Assembly: GCA_019752915.1 (NCBI GenBank)
Contig: JAIELO010000311.1
Coordinates: 1 to 17,655 of the forward strand
Origin: Burkholderiaceae bacterium
GTDB taxonomy: Bacteria > Pseudomonadota > Gammaproteobacteria > Burkholderiales > Burkholderiaceae_D
Reading direction: 5' to 3'
DNA: 17,655 nt
Part shown: positions 1-8,365 of the stretch, in pieces
Numbering within the stretch: the stretch's first letter is position 1
Layout of the letters: every line of letters starts with the position of its first letter
Translations under genes and position numbers: made by a program
The notes under the pieces: model-generated
Databases searched by the model: none
What the model was told of the DNA's origin: nothing
Seen by the model: the letters and a program-made list of their open reading frames with translations, nothing else

Positions 1-902
1 GCGTGCCTCCGTATCAGCGTCCGATCAATATGATGTTCCAGTCGTATGCGCTGTTTCCGCACCTGACGGTATGGGACAACGTCGCCTTCGGTCTGCGTCG
101 CGACGGTCTTCCGGAAGATAAGGTCGCCGAGCGCGTCAAGAAGATGCTCGATCTGGTACAGCTTTCCAAATACGGCCGCCGCAAGCCGCACCAGCTGTCC
201 GGTGGCCAGCAGCAGCGCGTGGCACTGGCGCGCAGTCTGGCCAAGCGTCCGCAGTTGCTGTTACTGGACGAGCCACTGGGCGCACTCGACAAGAAGCTGC
301 GCGAGCGCACCCAGATGGAACTGGTGAGCATCATCGAGGAAGTCGGCGTGACCTGTGTGATGGTGACCCACGATCAGGATGAAGCGATGAGTATGGCCAC
401 CCGGATTGCGGTGATGAGCGAGGGCCGCATCCTGCAGGTCGGCGCACCGAATGAAATCTACGAGACCCCGAACTGCCGCTTCGTGGCGGACTTTATCGGC
501 AGTGTGAATATGTTCAATGGCCGGGTGGTGGTGGACCAGCCGGATCATGTGATCGTCGAATCGCCGGAAGGCATGCATTACATTAACCACGGCATTACCG
601 GCACCATGGGCATGGAAGTGGCGATCGCCGTGCGGCCGGAAAAAATCTGTATCCAGCTCGACGCGCCGACCGACGAGCAGCGTGCCAGTCTAGCCGAACA
701 AGGCTACAACCACGCTTCCGGCGTGATTACCGCACTGGCCTACTTTGGTAACGAAACCCGCTATCACGTGCGACTCGATAGCGGCATGGATCTGCGCGTC
801 TCGCGGACCAATGCCGCGCGCCACCAGAGCACCACGCTGGAACGCGACATGCGCGTCCATGCATGGTGGGATGGTTCCGACATCGTGGCGCTGACCAGCT
901 GA
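1..902 (+). CDS. potG: Putrescine ABC transporter ATP-binding protein PotG, 5'-truncated by the window edge
   Basis: This is the ATPase that powers PotFGHI-type putrescine import at the inner membrane. The visible 299-300 residues start just before the Q-loop (FQSYALFPH, about residue 12). The ABC signature LSGGQ follows at 65-69, Walker B LLLLDEP at 85-91, the D-loop at 93-96 and the switch histidine H123 in VMVTHDQ. The C-terminal part is a TOBE-type regulatory region, ending in a TGA at 900-902. From memory of E. coli PotG (377 aa), about 85 N-terminal residues including Walker A lie upstream of the window. The fragment resembles PotG more closely than PotA, including a nearly identical stretch around the Q-loop. 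potH follows after 8 bp. The truncation is an artefact of the window, not a pseudogene. Confidence 0.93.
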   Translation, partial: VPPYQRPINMMFQSYALFPHLTVWDNVAFGLRRDGLPEDKVAERVKKMLDLVQLSKYGRRKPHQLSGGQQQRVALARSLAKRPQLLLLDEPLGALDKKLRERTQMELVSIIEEVGVTCVMVTHDQDEAMSMATRIAVMSEGRILQVGAPNEIYETPNCRFVADFIGSVNMFNGRVVVDQPDHVIVESPEGMHYINHGITGTMGMEVAIAVRPEKICIQLDAPTDEQRASLAEQGYNHASGVITALAYFGNETRYHVRLDSGMDLRVSRTNAARHQSTTLERDMRVHAWWDGSDIVALTS

Positions 903-910
903 GCACCGCC

Positions 911-1822
911 ATGAAAAAAACTCTTATGCATGCACTCAGTCTGCGCTGGATTACCGGCCGGCGTGTGGTGATTGCCGTGCCCATGCTGTGGCTGACCTTC
1001 GCGTTTCTGGTGCCCTTCCTGATCGTGATGCGTATCAGCTTCACGGAATCGGATGGCGGCAATCCGTTTGGTACGCTGATGACCTTTGTCGATGGCGTGA
1101 TCACCTTCAAGGTGAAGATTTCGAATTACCTGTTCATTGCGCAGGACGATCTGTATGTGCTGACCTATCTCAGTTCGATCAAGTTCGCCGCGATCACCAC
1201 CTTGCTATGCCTGATCATCGGCTATCCGTTCGCCTACTTCATGGCACGCTCGCGCAGCACCGTACGCCCCGTGTTGATGATGATGGTGATGCTGCCATTC
1301 TGGACCTCCTTCCTGCTGCGTATCTACGCATGGAAGGGCATTCTGGCCAATAACGGTCTGCTGAATCACCTGCTGATGAGCATCGGTGCGATCAGCGAAC
1401 CGCTGCACCTGATGAACACCCAGTTCTCGCTAATCATCGGCATGGTGTATGCCTACCTGCCATTCATGATTCTGCCGCTGTATGCCAATCTGGTGAAGAT
1501 GGATATCCGCTTCCTCGAAGCGGCCGCCGATCTGGGCGCCACACCGATGCAGACCTTCTGGCGCATCACCGTGCCGCTGTCGAAGTCGGGCATCATCGCC
1601 GGCTCGATGCTGGTGTTCATTCCGGCAGTCGGTGAATACGTGATTCCGGAACTGCTGGGCGGACCTGAAACGCTGATGATCGGCCATGTGCTGTGGGATG
1701 AATTCTTCACCAATAACGACTGGCCGATGGCCTCGTCCGTGACGGTGGTGGTGATTCTGCTGATTCTGGTGCCGATGGCGATCTTCAATAAATACAAGGC
1801 AGAACAGGAGGCCCGTGCATGA
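911..1822 (+). CDS. potH: Putrescine ABC transporter permease PotH
   Basis: This is one of the two inner-membrane channel subunits of the putrescine importer, 303 aa. It has a short basic N-terminus, a first membrane helix at about residues 18-38, a periplasmic stretch, then about five more hydrophobic segments. The cytoplasmic EAA loop that docks on the ATPase starts at E203 (EAAADLGATPMQTFWRITVP). The frame stays open back to 863, but that would overlap potG by 40 bases. The ATG at 911 gives a normal membrane-protein N-terminus (MKKTLMHAL) and sits 8 bp after the potG stop. No strong Shine-Dalgarno is visible, so translation may be coupled to potG. Its last four bases overlap potI. Confidence 0.93.
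   Translation: MKKTLMHALSLRWITGRRVVIAVPMLWLTFAFLVPFLIVMRISFTESDGGNPFGTLMTFVDGVITFKVKISNYLFIAQDDLYVLTYLSSIKFAAITTLLCLIIGYPFAYFMARSRSTVRPVLMMMVMLPFWTSFLLRIYAWKGILANNGLLNHLLMSIGAISEPLHLMNTQFSLIIGMVYAYLPFMILPLYANLVKMDIRFLEAAADLGATPMQTFWRITVPLSKSGIIAGSMLVFIPAVGEYVIPELLGGPETLMIGHVLWDEFFTNNDWPMASSVTVVVILLILVPMAIFNKYKAEQEARA
1806..1811 (+). promoter_or_regulatory. Ribosome binding site of potI, inside potH
   Basis: AGGAGG lies 7 bases before the potI ATG, within the last codons of potH. It fixes the potI start at 1819 and the ATGA stop/start overlap at 1819-1822, an arrangement that usually keeps two partner subunits at equal levels. Confidence 0.8.
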
Positions 1823-2667
1823 ACGCTCAATGGTTACAACGCTGGTTCGGGCGCGGCTGGCTGTCGATGGGCTACCTGTTCCTGTACCTGCCGATCGTAG
1901 TACTGGTGGTGTTTTCGTTTAACAGCTCGCGTCAGGACATGATCTGGAGTGGTTTCTCGACGCGCTGGTATCTGGAACTGCTGAACGATACCGAGATCCT
2001 CAGCGGCTTCGGTCTGTCGATCCGCATCGCCTTAATGACGGCATTCGCCTCGGTGATACTGGGTACGTTTGCTGCGTTTGTGCTGAATCGCTACCAGCGT
2101 TTCTATGGCCGCACGCTGTTCTCCGGCATGGTCAGTGCCCCACTGGTGATGCCGGAGGTGATTATCGGCCTGTCGCTGCTGCTGATGCTGGTGTCAGTGC
2201 AGAAGCTGTTCGGCTTCCCCGAGCGCGGCCTGACCACCATCTGGCTGGGACACACTCTGCTGGGTATGGCGTATGCCGCCGTGGTGGTGCAATCGCGTCT
2301 GCAGGAGATGAGTAAATCGCTGGAAGAGGCGGCCATGGATCTGGGCTGCAAGCCGCATCAGGTGTTCTTCCTGGTGACGCTGCCGAACATCACGCAGGCA
2401 CTGGGTTCGGCGTGGCTGCTGACCTTCACGCTGTCGCTCGATGATGTGGTGCTGTCGGCTTTCCTGTCCGGCCCCGGCTCGTCGACCATGCCGATCGTGA
2501 TTTTCTCGCGCGCCCGTCTGGGACTTGATCCGCGCGTGAATGCCGTCGCAGCGTTGACGATTCTGGTGGTATCGATAGGCGTAGTCGCTTCAAGCTTGTA
2601 CATGGCGCGTGCCGAGCGCTTGCGTCAGAAACAGATTTCCGCTGCCTTCAAGGCAGATAACGAGTAA
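1819..2667 (+). CDS. potI: Putrescine ABC transporter permease PotI
   Basis: This is the second channel subunit of the PotFGHI importer, 282 aa, pairing with PotH in the inner membrane. The first membrane helix is at about residues 15-32 (MGYLFLYLPIVVLVVFSF), with further helices to about residue 265. The EAA loop starts at E169-E170 (EEAAMDLGCKPHQVFFLVTLP). The conserved stretch LTFTLSLDDVVLSAFLSGPG is typical of PotI/PotC-type subunits. The start overlaps the potH stop (ATGA) and is backed by a perfect AGGAGG. Gene order potG-potH-potI matches the enterobacterial potFGHI operon. The gene for the DUF3138-type barrel protein follows after 27 bp. Confidence 0.93.
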   Translation: MNAQWLQRWFGRGWLSMGYLFLYLPIVVLVVFSFNSSRQDMIWSGFSTRWYLELLNDTEILSGFGLSIRIALMTAFASVILGTFAAFVLNRYQRFYGRTLFSGMVSAPLVMPEVIIGLSLLLMLVSVQKLFGFPERGLTTIWLGHTLLGMAYAAVVVQSRLQEMSKSLEEAAMDLGCKPHQVFFLVTLPNITQALGSAWLLTFTLSLDDVVLSAFLSGPGSSTMPIVIFSRARLGLDPRVNAVAALTILVVSIGVVASSLYMARAERLRQKQISAAFKADNE

Positions 2668-2694
2668 CGCTCACAACAATCATAAGGAGTAGCT

Positions 2695-4146
2695 ATGCAC
2701 TTACTGAAGAAAGTCGTACTGGCCATCGCGATTGCCTATCCAGCCATTGCTGGTGCTCAGACCAATCAGGAGTTGAAGGCGGAACTCGAAGCGCTGAAGA
2801 ATCAGGTCAAGCGTCTGGAGTCGCTGATCGAAAAAGCCGGCGCGCAGGCGCAGCAGGCGAGTACGCAAGCGCAGCAGGCCAGCACGCAGGCCTCGGAAGT
2901 GAGCGCCAAGGTAGCGATGGCCAGTGAAGCGGCGGTCGATCCTGCCGAATTCAATCGCATCCGCATCAAGACTGAAGCGATGGAAGATGCTTCGGAAGCC
3001 GCTGGCTTCAAGGGTGTAAAGATTTCCGGTTACGTCGATCCGACCTATATCTACAACCGTAACTCGAAAACTTCGAGCTTTGTGTTCCTGAACAATAACA
3101 GCGCCGTCAGTGGATCGCCGGAGACCTTCGGCTACGACAATACCTTCTTCGGCAGCGGCATGCTGAACTTCGAGAAGGAACTGGAAGGCGGTACCAAACT
3201 CAAAGTCAGTATGATGCCAAGTAAGAGCGCTGGCGCCGGCTATAACTTCGGTAATCTGGTGCACGAAGCGACTGTGGTGGTGCCGCTCGGTGACCTGAAC
3301 ACCCGCCTGATTGCCGGCCAGTGGGCCGACTGGTCGGGCTATGAAATGATCCCGTCGAATCAGAACAAGCTGATTACCCACAATCTGCTGTTCGATTTCT
3401 CGGCAGCGAATTTCTATACCGGTGCCGGGATGGAGTTCATCAATGGTCCGTTGGATACCAAGGTACTGGTCGGGAATCTGAACCGCTCCCGCATCGATAC
3501 CGGCAAGCGCCAGACGCCGGGCCTGTTCTACCGCGTCGATTACGCCAAGGGTGAATTCAATGGCCTCGGCTTCTCCGGCATCCACGCAGGCTTTGACGAT
3601 CACGACCAGTTCGGTCGCCTGGATCTGATAGAAGCGGACGGCTACTTCGCGCGCGGTGAATGGAACGTGCAGGGCCAGATTTCGTATGGCCGCCAGAAGG
3701 CCACCGATTACAACGCATTCAGTGGCAGCGGCACGCACTGGTTTGGCCTGTCCGGTCTGGTCTCCTACAAAGTCACACCGCGCTTTGAAACCATTGCACG
3801 CCTCGATTACATCAATAACCGTAGCAATGGCGGTGGCGTGTTCGGTTCGACCTTTGGCGGTGTCTGCAAGGACGCAAGCGGTGCCGATGCCAACTGCCCG
3901 GATGGTCGCAACGGTTTTGGCTCGAGCATGAGCTATGACGGCACTAACTGGATCGTCAGCGATCCGACCCTGGGCACCCGTCGTTATGCGTTGTCGCTGG
4001 GTGTGAACTATGCGCTGATGCCGGGCGTGAACTTGAAGGGTGAATACCGTTATGACCGTTCGTCCGGTTATGTGTTCAAGACGTTTGAAGAAAACTACCG
4101 CAAAGACAACCACGTATTCGGTGTGTCGACGGTGGTCAGTTTCTAA
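2695..4146 (+). CDS. DUF3138-type outer-membrane beta-barrel (porin-like) protein, candidate polyamine porin
   Basis: 483 aa. A signal peptide is clear (MHLLKKVVLAIAIAYPAIAGA, likely cut after A21). Residues about 23-75 form a coiled coil with a near-duplicated QAQQAST heptad, a layout seen in trimeric periplasm-facing porin segments. The rest is a beta-strand-rich barrel with alternating aromatic residues, ending in VVSF. A C-terminal phenylalanine is the usual signal for outer-membrane barrel assembly. The segment around GFKGVKISGYVDPTYIYNR reminds me of the DUF3138 family of Burkholderiales; that assignment is from memory. A good AAGGAG at 2684-2689 fixes the start. Placement between the importer genes and the catabolic genes suggests it lets polyamines or their conjugates cross the outer membrane. 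This role is inferred only. Confidence 0.8.
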   Translation: MHLLKKVVLAIAIAYPAIAGAQTNQELKAELEALKNQVKRLESLIEKAGAQAQQASTQAQQASTQASEVSAKVAMASEAAVDPAEFNRIRIKTEAMEDASEAAGFKGVKISGYVDPTYIYNRNSKTSSFVFLNNNSAVSGSPETFGYDNTFFGSGMLNFEKELEGGTKLKVSMMPSKSAGAGYNFGNLVHEATVVVPLGDLNTRLIAGQWADWSGYEMIPSNQNKLITHNLLFDFSAANFYTGAGMEFINGPLDTKVLVGNLNRSRIDTGKRQTPGLFYRVDYAKGEFNGLGFSGIHAGFDDHDQFGRLDLIEADGYFARGEWNVQGQISYGRQKATDYNAFSGSGTHWFGLSGLVSYKVTPRFETIARLDYINNRSNGGGVFGSTFGGVCKDASGADANCPDGRNGFGSSMSYDGTNWIVSDPTLGTRRYALSLGVNYALMPGVNLKGEYRYDRSSGYVFKTFEENYRKDNHVFGVSTVVSF

Positions 4147-4159
4147 TCGAGAGAGTAGT

Positions 4160-4164
4160 GGAGG
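4160..4164 (+). promoter_or_regulatory. Ribosome binding site that sets the puuC start
   Basis: GGAGG lies 5 bases before the ATG at 4170. The frame is also open from a GTG at 4158, but that codon lies directly against this site, so the ATG is the better start. Confidence 0.7.
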
Positions 4165-4169
4165 CGAAG

Positions 4170-5657
4170 ATGACAACAACATCGTGGCATGAGCGCGCAG
4201 CGCAATTAAAAATCGACGGCCGTGCAGTGATCGGCGGCCAGCGTGTGTGGGCCGTGGCCGGGCAGCAGTTCGAGAATCTGTCACCGATAGATGGTCGTAA
4301 GCTCGGCATGGTGGCGCGCTGCGATGCTGCCGATGTGGATGTCGCCGTCGCCGCCGCACGCGCGGCCTTTGAGGACCGGCGCTGGGCTGGCAAGTCGCCG
4401 GCACAGCGCAAGCGCGTGCTGATCCGCTTTGCCGATCTGGTGCAGCAATACGGCCCGGAGCTGGCGTTGCTGGAAACGCTCGATATGGGCAAGCCGATCA
4501 AGTACAGCCAGAGCGTCGATGTGGGCGCGACGGCTAACTGCCTGCGCTGGTATGGCGAAGCAATCGACAAGATTTACGATGAAATCGCACCGACCGCCGA
4601 GAGCAGTCTGGCGCTGATCACGCGCGAGCCGGTCGGTGTGGTGGCCGCTATCGTGCCGTGGAATTATCCGATGATTATGGCGGCGTGGAAGATCGCACCG
4701 GCGCTGGCCGCCGGGAATAGCGTAATTCTCAAGCCGTCCGAGAAGTCGCCGCTGACTGCCTTGCGGCTGGCCGACATTGCGCTGGAAGCCGGCATTCCGG
4801 CTGGCGTGTTCAACGTGTTGCCCGGCTTTGGTCATGAGACCGGGGCGGCGCTGGCGCTGCACATGGATGTCGATTGCATCGGCTTTACCGGTTCGACCCG
4901 GGTCGGCAAACAGATTTTACAGATGGCTGGCCAGTCCAACCTGAAGCGTGCATGGACTGAACTAGGTGGAAAATCGGCGAATATCGTCTGTGCCGATTGT
5001 CCCGACCTCGATGCTGCCGTGGCGGCGGCGATTGGTTCGATCTATTTTAATCAGGGCGAGAGCTGCAATGCGCCTTCGCGCCTGTTCGTGGAAGCGTCGA
5101 TCAAGGACGAGTTCATCGCCAAGGCGCTGGCGATGATGCCGAGCTACCAGCCCGGCGATCCGCTCGATGAAGCAACGGTGATGGGCGCGATTGTCGACGC
5201 TACCCAGCTGAAAACGGTACTCGGTTATATCGAAGCCGGTAAGGCCGGTGGCGCACGACTGCTGTCCGGTGGTCAGCAGTCGCGTACTGCCAGTGGCGGT
5301 TACTTCGTTGAGCCAACTCTGTTCGATCAGGTCGATAGCAGCATGACGATTGCGCGCGAAGAGATCTTCGGGCCAGTGCTGTCGGTGCTGAGTTTTACCG
5401 ATCTGCAGGAGGCGGTGAAGCAGGCCAATGCGACCTCGTATGGCTTGCAGGCGGCCGTGTGGACGGCGGATCTGTCGAAAGCGATCCAGACGGCGCGCGC
5501 CCTGCGTGCAGGTACGGTGCACGTCAACCAGTACGACGGTGACGACATCACCGTACCCTTCGGCGGTTACAAACAATCCGGCAATGGCCGCGACAAATCG
5601 CTGCACGCCTTCGATAAATACACCGAACTGAAAACCACCTGGATCCAGATCGGTTGA
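4170..5657 (+). CDS. puuC: PuuC-like aldehyde dehydrogenase (gamma-glutamyl-gamma-aminobutyraldehyde dehydrogenase)
   Basis: NAD(P)-dependent aldehyde dehydrogenase, 495 aa, the same length as E. coli PuuC. It should oxidise gamma-glutamyl-gamma-aminobutyraldehyde to gamma-glutamyl-GABA. Visible landmarks are the cofactor-site motif VPWNYP, the ILKPSEKSPLTALRLA segment, GFTGSTRVGK, the general-base glutamate E264 in ELGGKSANIV, the catalytic cysteine C299 in NQGESCNAPSR, and EEIFGPVLSV. The C-terminus PFGGYKQSGNGRDKSLHA is strongly PuuC-like. The residues around the cysteine (ESCNAPSR) differ from the VCIAGTR that I recall in E. coli PuuC. Other short-chain omega-aminoaldehydes are possible substrates. 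It follows the barrel-protein gene by 23 bp and precedes the ligase gene by 8 bp. Confidence 0.88.
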   Translation: MTTTSWHERAAQLKIDGRAVIGGQRVWAVAGQQFENLSPIDGRKLGMVARCDAADVDVAVAAARAAFEDRRWAGKSPAQRKRVLIRFADLVQQYGPELALLETLDMGKPIKYSQSVDVGATANCLRWYGEAIDKIYDEIAPTAESSLALITREPVGVVAAIVPWNYPMIMAAWKIAPALAAGNSVILKPSEKSPLTALRLADIALEAGIPAGVFNVLPGFGHETGAALALHMDVDCIGFTGSTRVGKQILQMAGQSNLKRAWTELGGKSANIVCADCPDLDAAVAAAIGSIYFNQGESCNAPSRLFVEASIKDEFIAKALAMMPSYQPGDPLDEATVMGAIVDATQLKTVLGYIEAGKAGGARLLSGGQQSRTASGGYFVEPTLFDQVDSSMTIAREEIFGPVLSVLSFTDLQEAVKQANATSYGLQAAVWTADLSKAIQTARALRAGTVHVNQYDGDDITVPFGGYKQSGNGRDKSLHAFDKYTELKTTWIQIG

Positions 5658-5665
5658 GAGCACCC

Positions 5666-7039
5666 ATGAGTACAACAGAACAGAGTAACCGTTCCGTCCC
5701 GGAGCAACAGCGCGAGCTGGCCGCGCAAGGCATCAAATATGTGTTCGCCCAGTTCACCGACATCCATGGTGCCGCCAAGGGCAAGCTGATACCGCTGGCC
5801 TATCTGTCCGACATCGTCAATCCCGGTGCCGGCTTCTCGGGGCCATCGATCTGGGGCACCGGCTTGCCGCGCAATGGTCCTCGCTCGGAATACTATGGTC
5901 GCGCCGATTTAAGCACCCTGCAGCCGATGCCGTGGATGCCCGGCTATGCGCGGGTGGCGCTGGATGGCTATGTGGCGGGGCAAGCCTTCGATGCCTGTCC
6001 GCGTCAGGTATTACGCAAGCAGGTGGCACGACTGGCGCAGTATGGCTGGACCCTGAATGCCGGTCTGGAGCCAGAGTTCTTCCTGCTCGAGAAGGGCGCG
6101 CACGGCTACGAAGCTGAAGCGGGTGATACGCTGGAAAAACCCTCATACGACAGCAAGAGTCTGTTGCGCAAGCGGGCGTTTCTCGATCAGCTCAGCACCG
6201 GTCTGGATCAGTGCGGACTGGGCGTCTTCCAGATTGACCATGAGGATGCGACGGGGCAGTTCGAAGTCAATTACCGCTATGCCGACGCACTGAAGGCAGC
6301 CGACAACTTCATGCTGTTCAAGATGGCAGCGCATCATCTGGCGGAAGAGCAGGGCATGCTGTTTTCCATGATGCCCAAACCCGTGGCGGACCGTCCCGGT
6401 AGTGGCCTGCATTTTCACCTGTCGCTGGCCGACGCCAGTGGCAAGCCACTGTTCGCACTCGGCGATGGCGAAGCTGCTGTCGATGATCATGGTCTGGGCT
6501 TATCACCGCTGGCCTACCAGTTCATGGCCGGACTGCTGCGCCATGCGCGGGCACTGACGGCACTCTGCGCGCCGACCGTGAATTCCTACAAACGCCTGAT
6601 GTGCGGCGAATCGTTGTCCGGTACCAGCTGGGCGCCAGCCTTTATCGGCTATGGTGAAAACAACCGCACCGTGGTGGCGCGGGTGGTGTATCAGCGCATC
6701 GAATGGCGCTTGCCGGATAGTTCGGCCAATCCCTATCTGGCGCTGGCGGGTGTGATTGCGGCGGGACTGGATGGCATAGAACGCCACTTGCAGGCTAGCG
6801 CGCCTGTGAATGCCGATGTGTACCAGATGACGGCCGCGCAGCGCGCTGCGCTCGGTCTGGAAATGCTGCCACAGAATCTGGGCGCCGCTGTCGCAGCGCT
6901 GAAAGCTGATGAAGTTCTCGCTGCCGCACTGGGCACCAATCTGGTCACGGAATTCGCTGCGTTGAAGAGCGCCGAATGGCTGGAGTACTGCCAGCACGTG
7001 AGCGCCTGGGAAACCTCCCGATACCTAGATCGATACTGA
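5666..7039 (+). CDS. Type III glutamine-synthetase-family ligase (GlnT / gamma-glutamylamide synthetase-like)
   Basis: 457 aa. An ATP-dependent glutamate-amine ligase, probably gamma-glutamylating a polyamine or other amine. The N-terminal beta-grasp (YVFAQFTDIHGAAKGKLIPL) and the following AGFSGPSIWG, PWMPGYARVA segments match type III glutamine synthetases. Catalytic-domain landmarks are the metal-binding ExE at E135/E137 (EPEFFLLE), QIDHEDATGQFEVNY at 189-203, GSGLHFHLS with H249/H251, and NSYKRL. The tyrosine adenylylation motif of GlnA is absent, so GlnE-type control is not expected. The ATG at 5666 is preferred to a TTG at 5654 that would overlap the puuC stop. Whether it uses ammonia, methylamine or a polyamine cannot be read from sequence; the neighbours favour a polyamine. 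Confidence 0.85.
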   Translation: MSTTEQSNRSVPEQQRELAAQGIKYVFAQFTDIHGAAKGKLIPLAYLSDIVNPGAGFSGPSIWGTGLPRNGPRSEYYGRADLSTLQPMPWMPGYARVALDGYVAGQAFDACPRQVLRKQVARLAQYGWTLNAGLEPEFFLLEKGAHGYEAEAGDTLEKPSYDSKSLLRKRAFLDQLSTGLDQCGLGVFQIDHEDATGQFEVNYRYADALKAADNFMLFKMAAHHLAEEQGMLFSMMPKPVADRPGSGLHFHLSLADASGKPLFALGDGEAAVDDHGLGLSPLAYQFMAGLLRHARALTALCAPTVNSYKRLMCGESLSGTSWAPAFIGYGENNRTVVARVVYQRIEWRLPDSSANPYLALAGVIAAGLDGIERHLQASAPVNADVYQMTAAQRAALGLEMLPQNLGAAVAALKADEVLAAALGTNLVTEFAALKSAEWLEYCQHVSAWETSRYLDRY

Positions 7040-7040
7040 C

Positions 7041-8339
7041 ATGCTGCTCAAACGCGAAGTACACCTGACGCAGAACTCCTACTACGAGGCTAGCGTCTCC
7101 CGAAACACGCCTGCTGCATCGCTGGGAGGCAGTGTGCAGGCCGATGTCTGCGTGATTGGTGCCGGTCTGGCCGGCCTTTCGGCGGCGCTGGAATTACGCC
7201 AGCGCGGTTTCTCGGTCGCGCTACTGGAAGCGAAAACGGTCGGCTGGGGCGCCTCCGGGCGTAACGGCGGCCAGTTGATCGCCGGCTACGCCAGCGACGC
7301 CGCCATCGAGTCGCAGCTTGATCCGGCGGCTGCGCGCGAAGCGTGGCAGGTAACGGTGGATGCGCTGGCACTGGTACGGCAGCGCATCGCCGAACACCAG
7401 ATCGATTGCGATTTCGTATCCGGCTATCTGAGTCTGGCCGTGAATGCCCGCAAGGCGCGCGAATTGGCCGACTACAGCAACCACCTGATGCAGCGTTATC
7501 ACTACGCAGTGCAGCCGATCGGGCCAGCGGACCTGCCTGAGTGGATTGCCAGTGAGCGTTTCCATTCGGGTGTGTATGATCCCCAGTCGGGGCATCTGCA
7601 CCCCTTGAAATACACGCTCGGGCTGGCTGCGGCGGCGCGTGCTGCCGGGGTACAGATTTTCGAGAACACCCCGGTGCATGCGGTGTCGCGTGGTAGCAAA
7701 CCGGTGGTATATAGCGAACAGGGTTCGGTTAGCTGCGACTTCGTGGTCATGGCCGGCAATGTCTATCTCAACGAATATGGCAAAGCGGTGGCGCCGGAGC
7801 TGGCGCCGCGCATTATGCCGGTGGGGACCTACATCATCGCCACCGAAGCGATGGCGCCGGAACGGGCGGCTGCGCTGATCCGCCACCGTGCTGCCGTGTG
7901 CGATACCAATTTTGTGCTCGATTATTTCCGCCCTACGGCCGACCATCGCATGCTGTTTGGCGGGCGGGTGAGCTATAGCGGTGCGACGCCACTGAATCTG
8001 TCCGGGTCGATGCGCCAGCGCATGCTGGCAGTGTTCCCGCAGTTGTCCGATCTGGCTGTGCCTTATGCGTGGGGCGGCTTCGTTGACATCACCATGAACC
8101 GTGGTCCGGATTTCGGCCGGCTAGATCCGAATATCTACTATCTGCAGGGTTTTTCCGGCCACGGACTGGCACTCACGGGTATGGCCGGACAACTGGCGGC
8201 ACAGGCCATCGCCGGTCAGGCCAGCCGCTTCGATCTGCTGGCGCGCCTGCGCCACCACAGCTTCCCCGGCGGCGCAGCCTTGCGCACCCCAGCGCTGGTG
8301 CTGGGCATGCTGTATCACCGGATGAAAGATTTGCTGTAA
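7041..8339 (+). CDS. puuB: PuuB-like FAD-dependent gamma-glutamylputrescine oxidase
   Basis: 432 aa, DAO-type flavin oxidoreductase. It should oxidise gamma-glutamylputrescine to the gamma-glutamyl aminoaldehyde, releasing ammonia and hydrogen peroxide. The FAD dinucleotide-binding glycines GAGLAG are at 40-45, followed by an acidic strand end (ALLEAK), then GASGRNGGQL at 70-79, a signature of the PuuB/OrdL branch. Further PuuB-like segments are QIDCDFVSGYLSLAVN, HLHPLKYTLG, VMAGNVYLNEYG, FVLDYFRPTADHRMLFGGRVSY and the C-terminal YLQGFSGHGLALTGMAGQL. The start is one base after the preceding ligase stop and has no visible Shine-Dalgarno, so coupled translation is likely. Length and alignment by eye fit E. 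coli PuuB over the whole protein. Confidence 0.9.
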   Translation: MLLKREVHLTQNSYYEASVSRNTPAASLGGSVQADVCVIGAGLAGLSAALELRQRGFSVALLEAKTVGWGASGRNGGQLIAGYASDAAIESQLDPAAAREAWQVTVDALALVRQRIAEHQIDCDFVSGYLSLAVNARKARELADYSNHLMQRYHYAVQPIGPADLPEWIASERFHSGVYDPQSGHLHPLKYTLGLAAAARAAGVQIFENTPVHAVSRGSKPVVYSEQGSVSCDFVVMAGNVYLNEYGKAVAPELAPRIMPVGTYIIATEAMAPERAAALIRHRAAVCDTNFVLDYFRPTADHRMLFGGRVSYSGATPLNLSGSMRQRMLAVFPQLSDLAVPYAWGGFVDITMNRGPDFGRLDPNIYYLQGFSGHGLALTGMAGQLAAQAIAGQASRFDLLARLRHHSFPGGAALRTPALVLGMLYHRMKDLL

Positions 8340-8351
8340 ATCGATGTAACC

Positions 8352-8358
8352 AAAGGAG
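8352..8358 (+). promoter_or_regulatory. Strong ribosome binding site of the second ligase gene
   Basis: AAAGGAG sits 7 bases before the ATG at 8366 in the 26-bp gap after puuB. It is one of the best sites in the operon and suggests this ligase is translated independently and well. Confidence 0.7.
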
Positions 8359-8365
8359 ATGCAAG

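Noticed and set aside
1..902. potG as a pseudogene because Walker A is missing
   Set aside because: The frame is intact and simply begins at the window edge.
863..910. Upstream extension of potH to the ATG at 863
   Set aside because: It would overlap potG by 40 bases and give a non-membrane-like N-terminus; the ATG at 911 fits better.
2840..2900. Short tandem repeat in the barrel-protein gene as a phase-variable tract
   Set aside because: The near-duplicate of about 21 bases encodes in-frame coiled-coil heptads; there are too few copies, and a change in copy number would not shift the frame.
2701..4404. 567-codon open frame antisense to the barrel-protein gene
   Set aside because: Its protein is Arg/His/Ile-rich with no recognisable domain, it runs across the gene boundary into puuC, and it mirrors codon bias of the well-supported sense gene.
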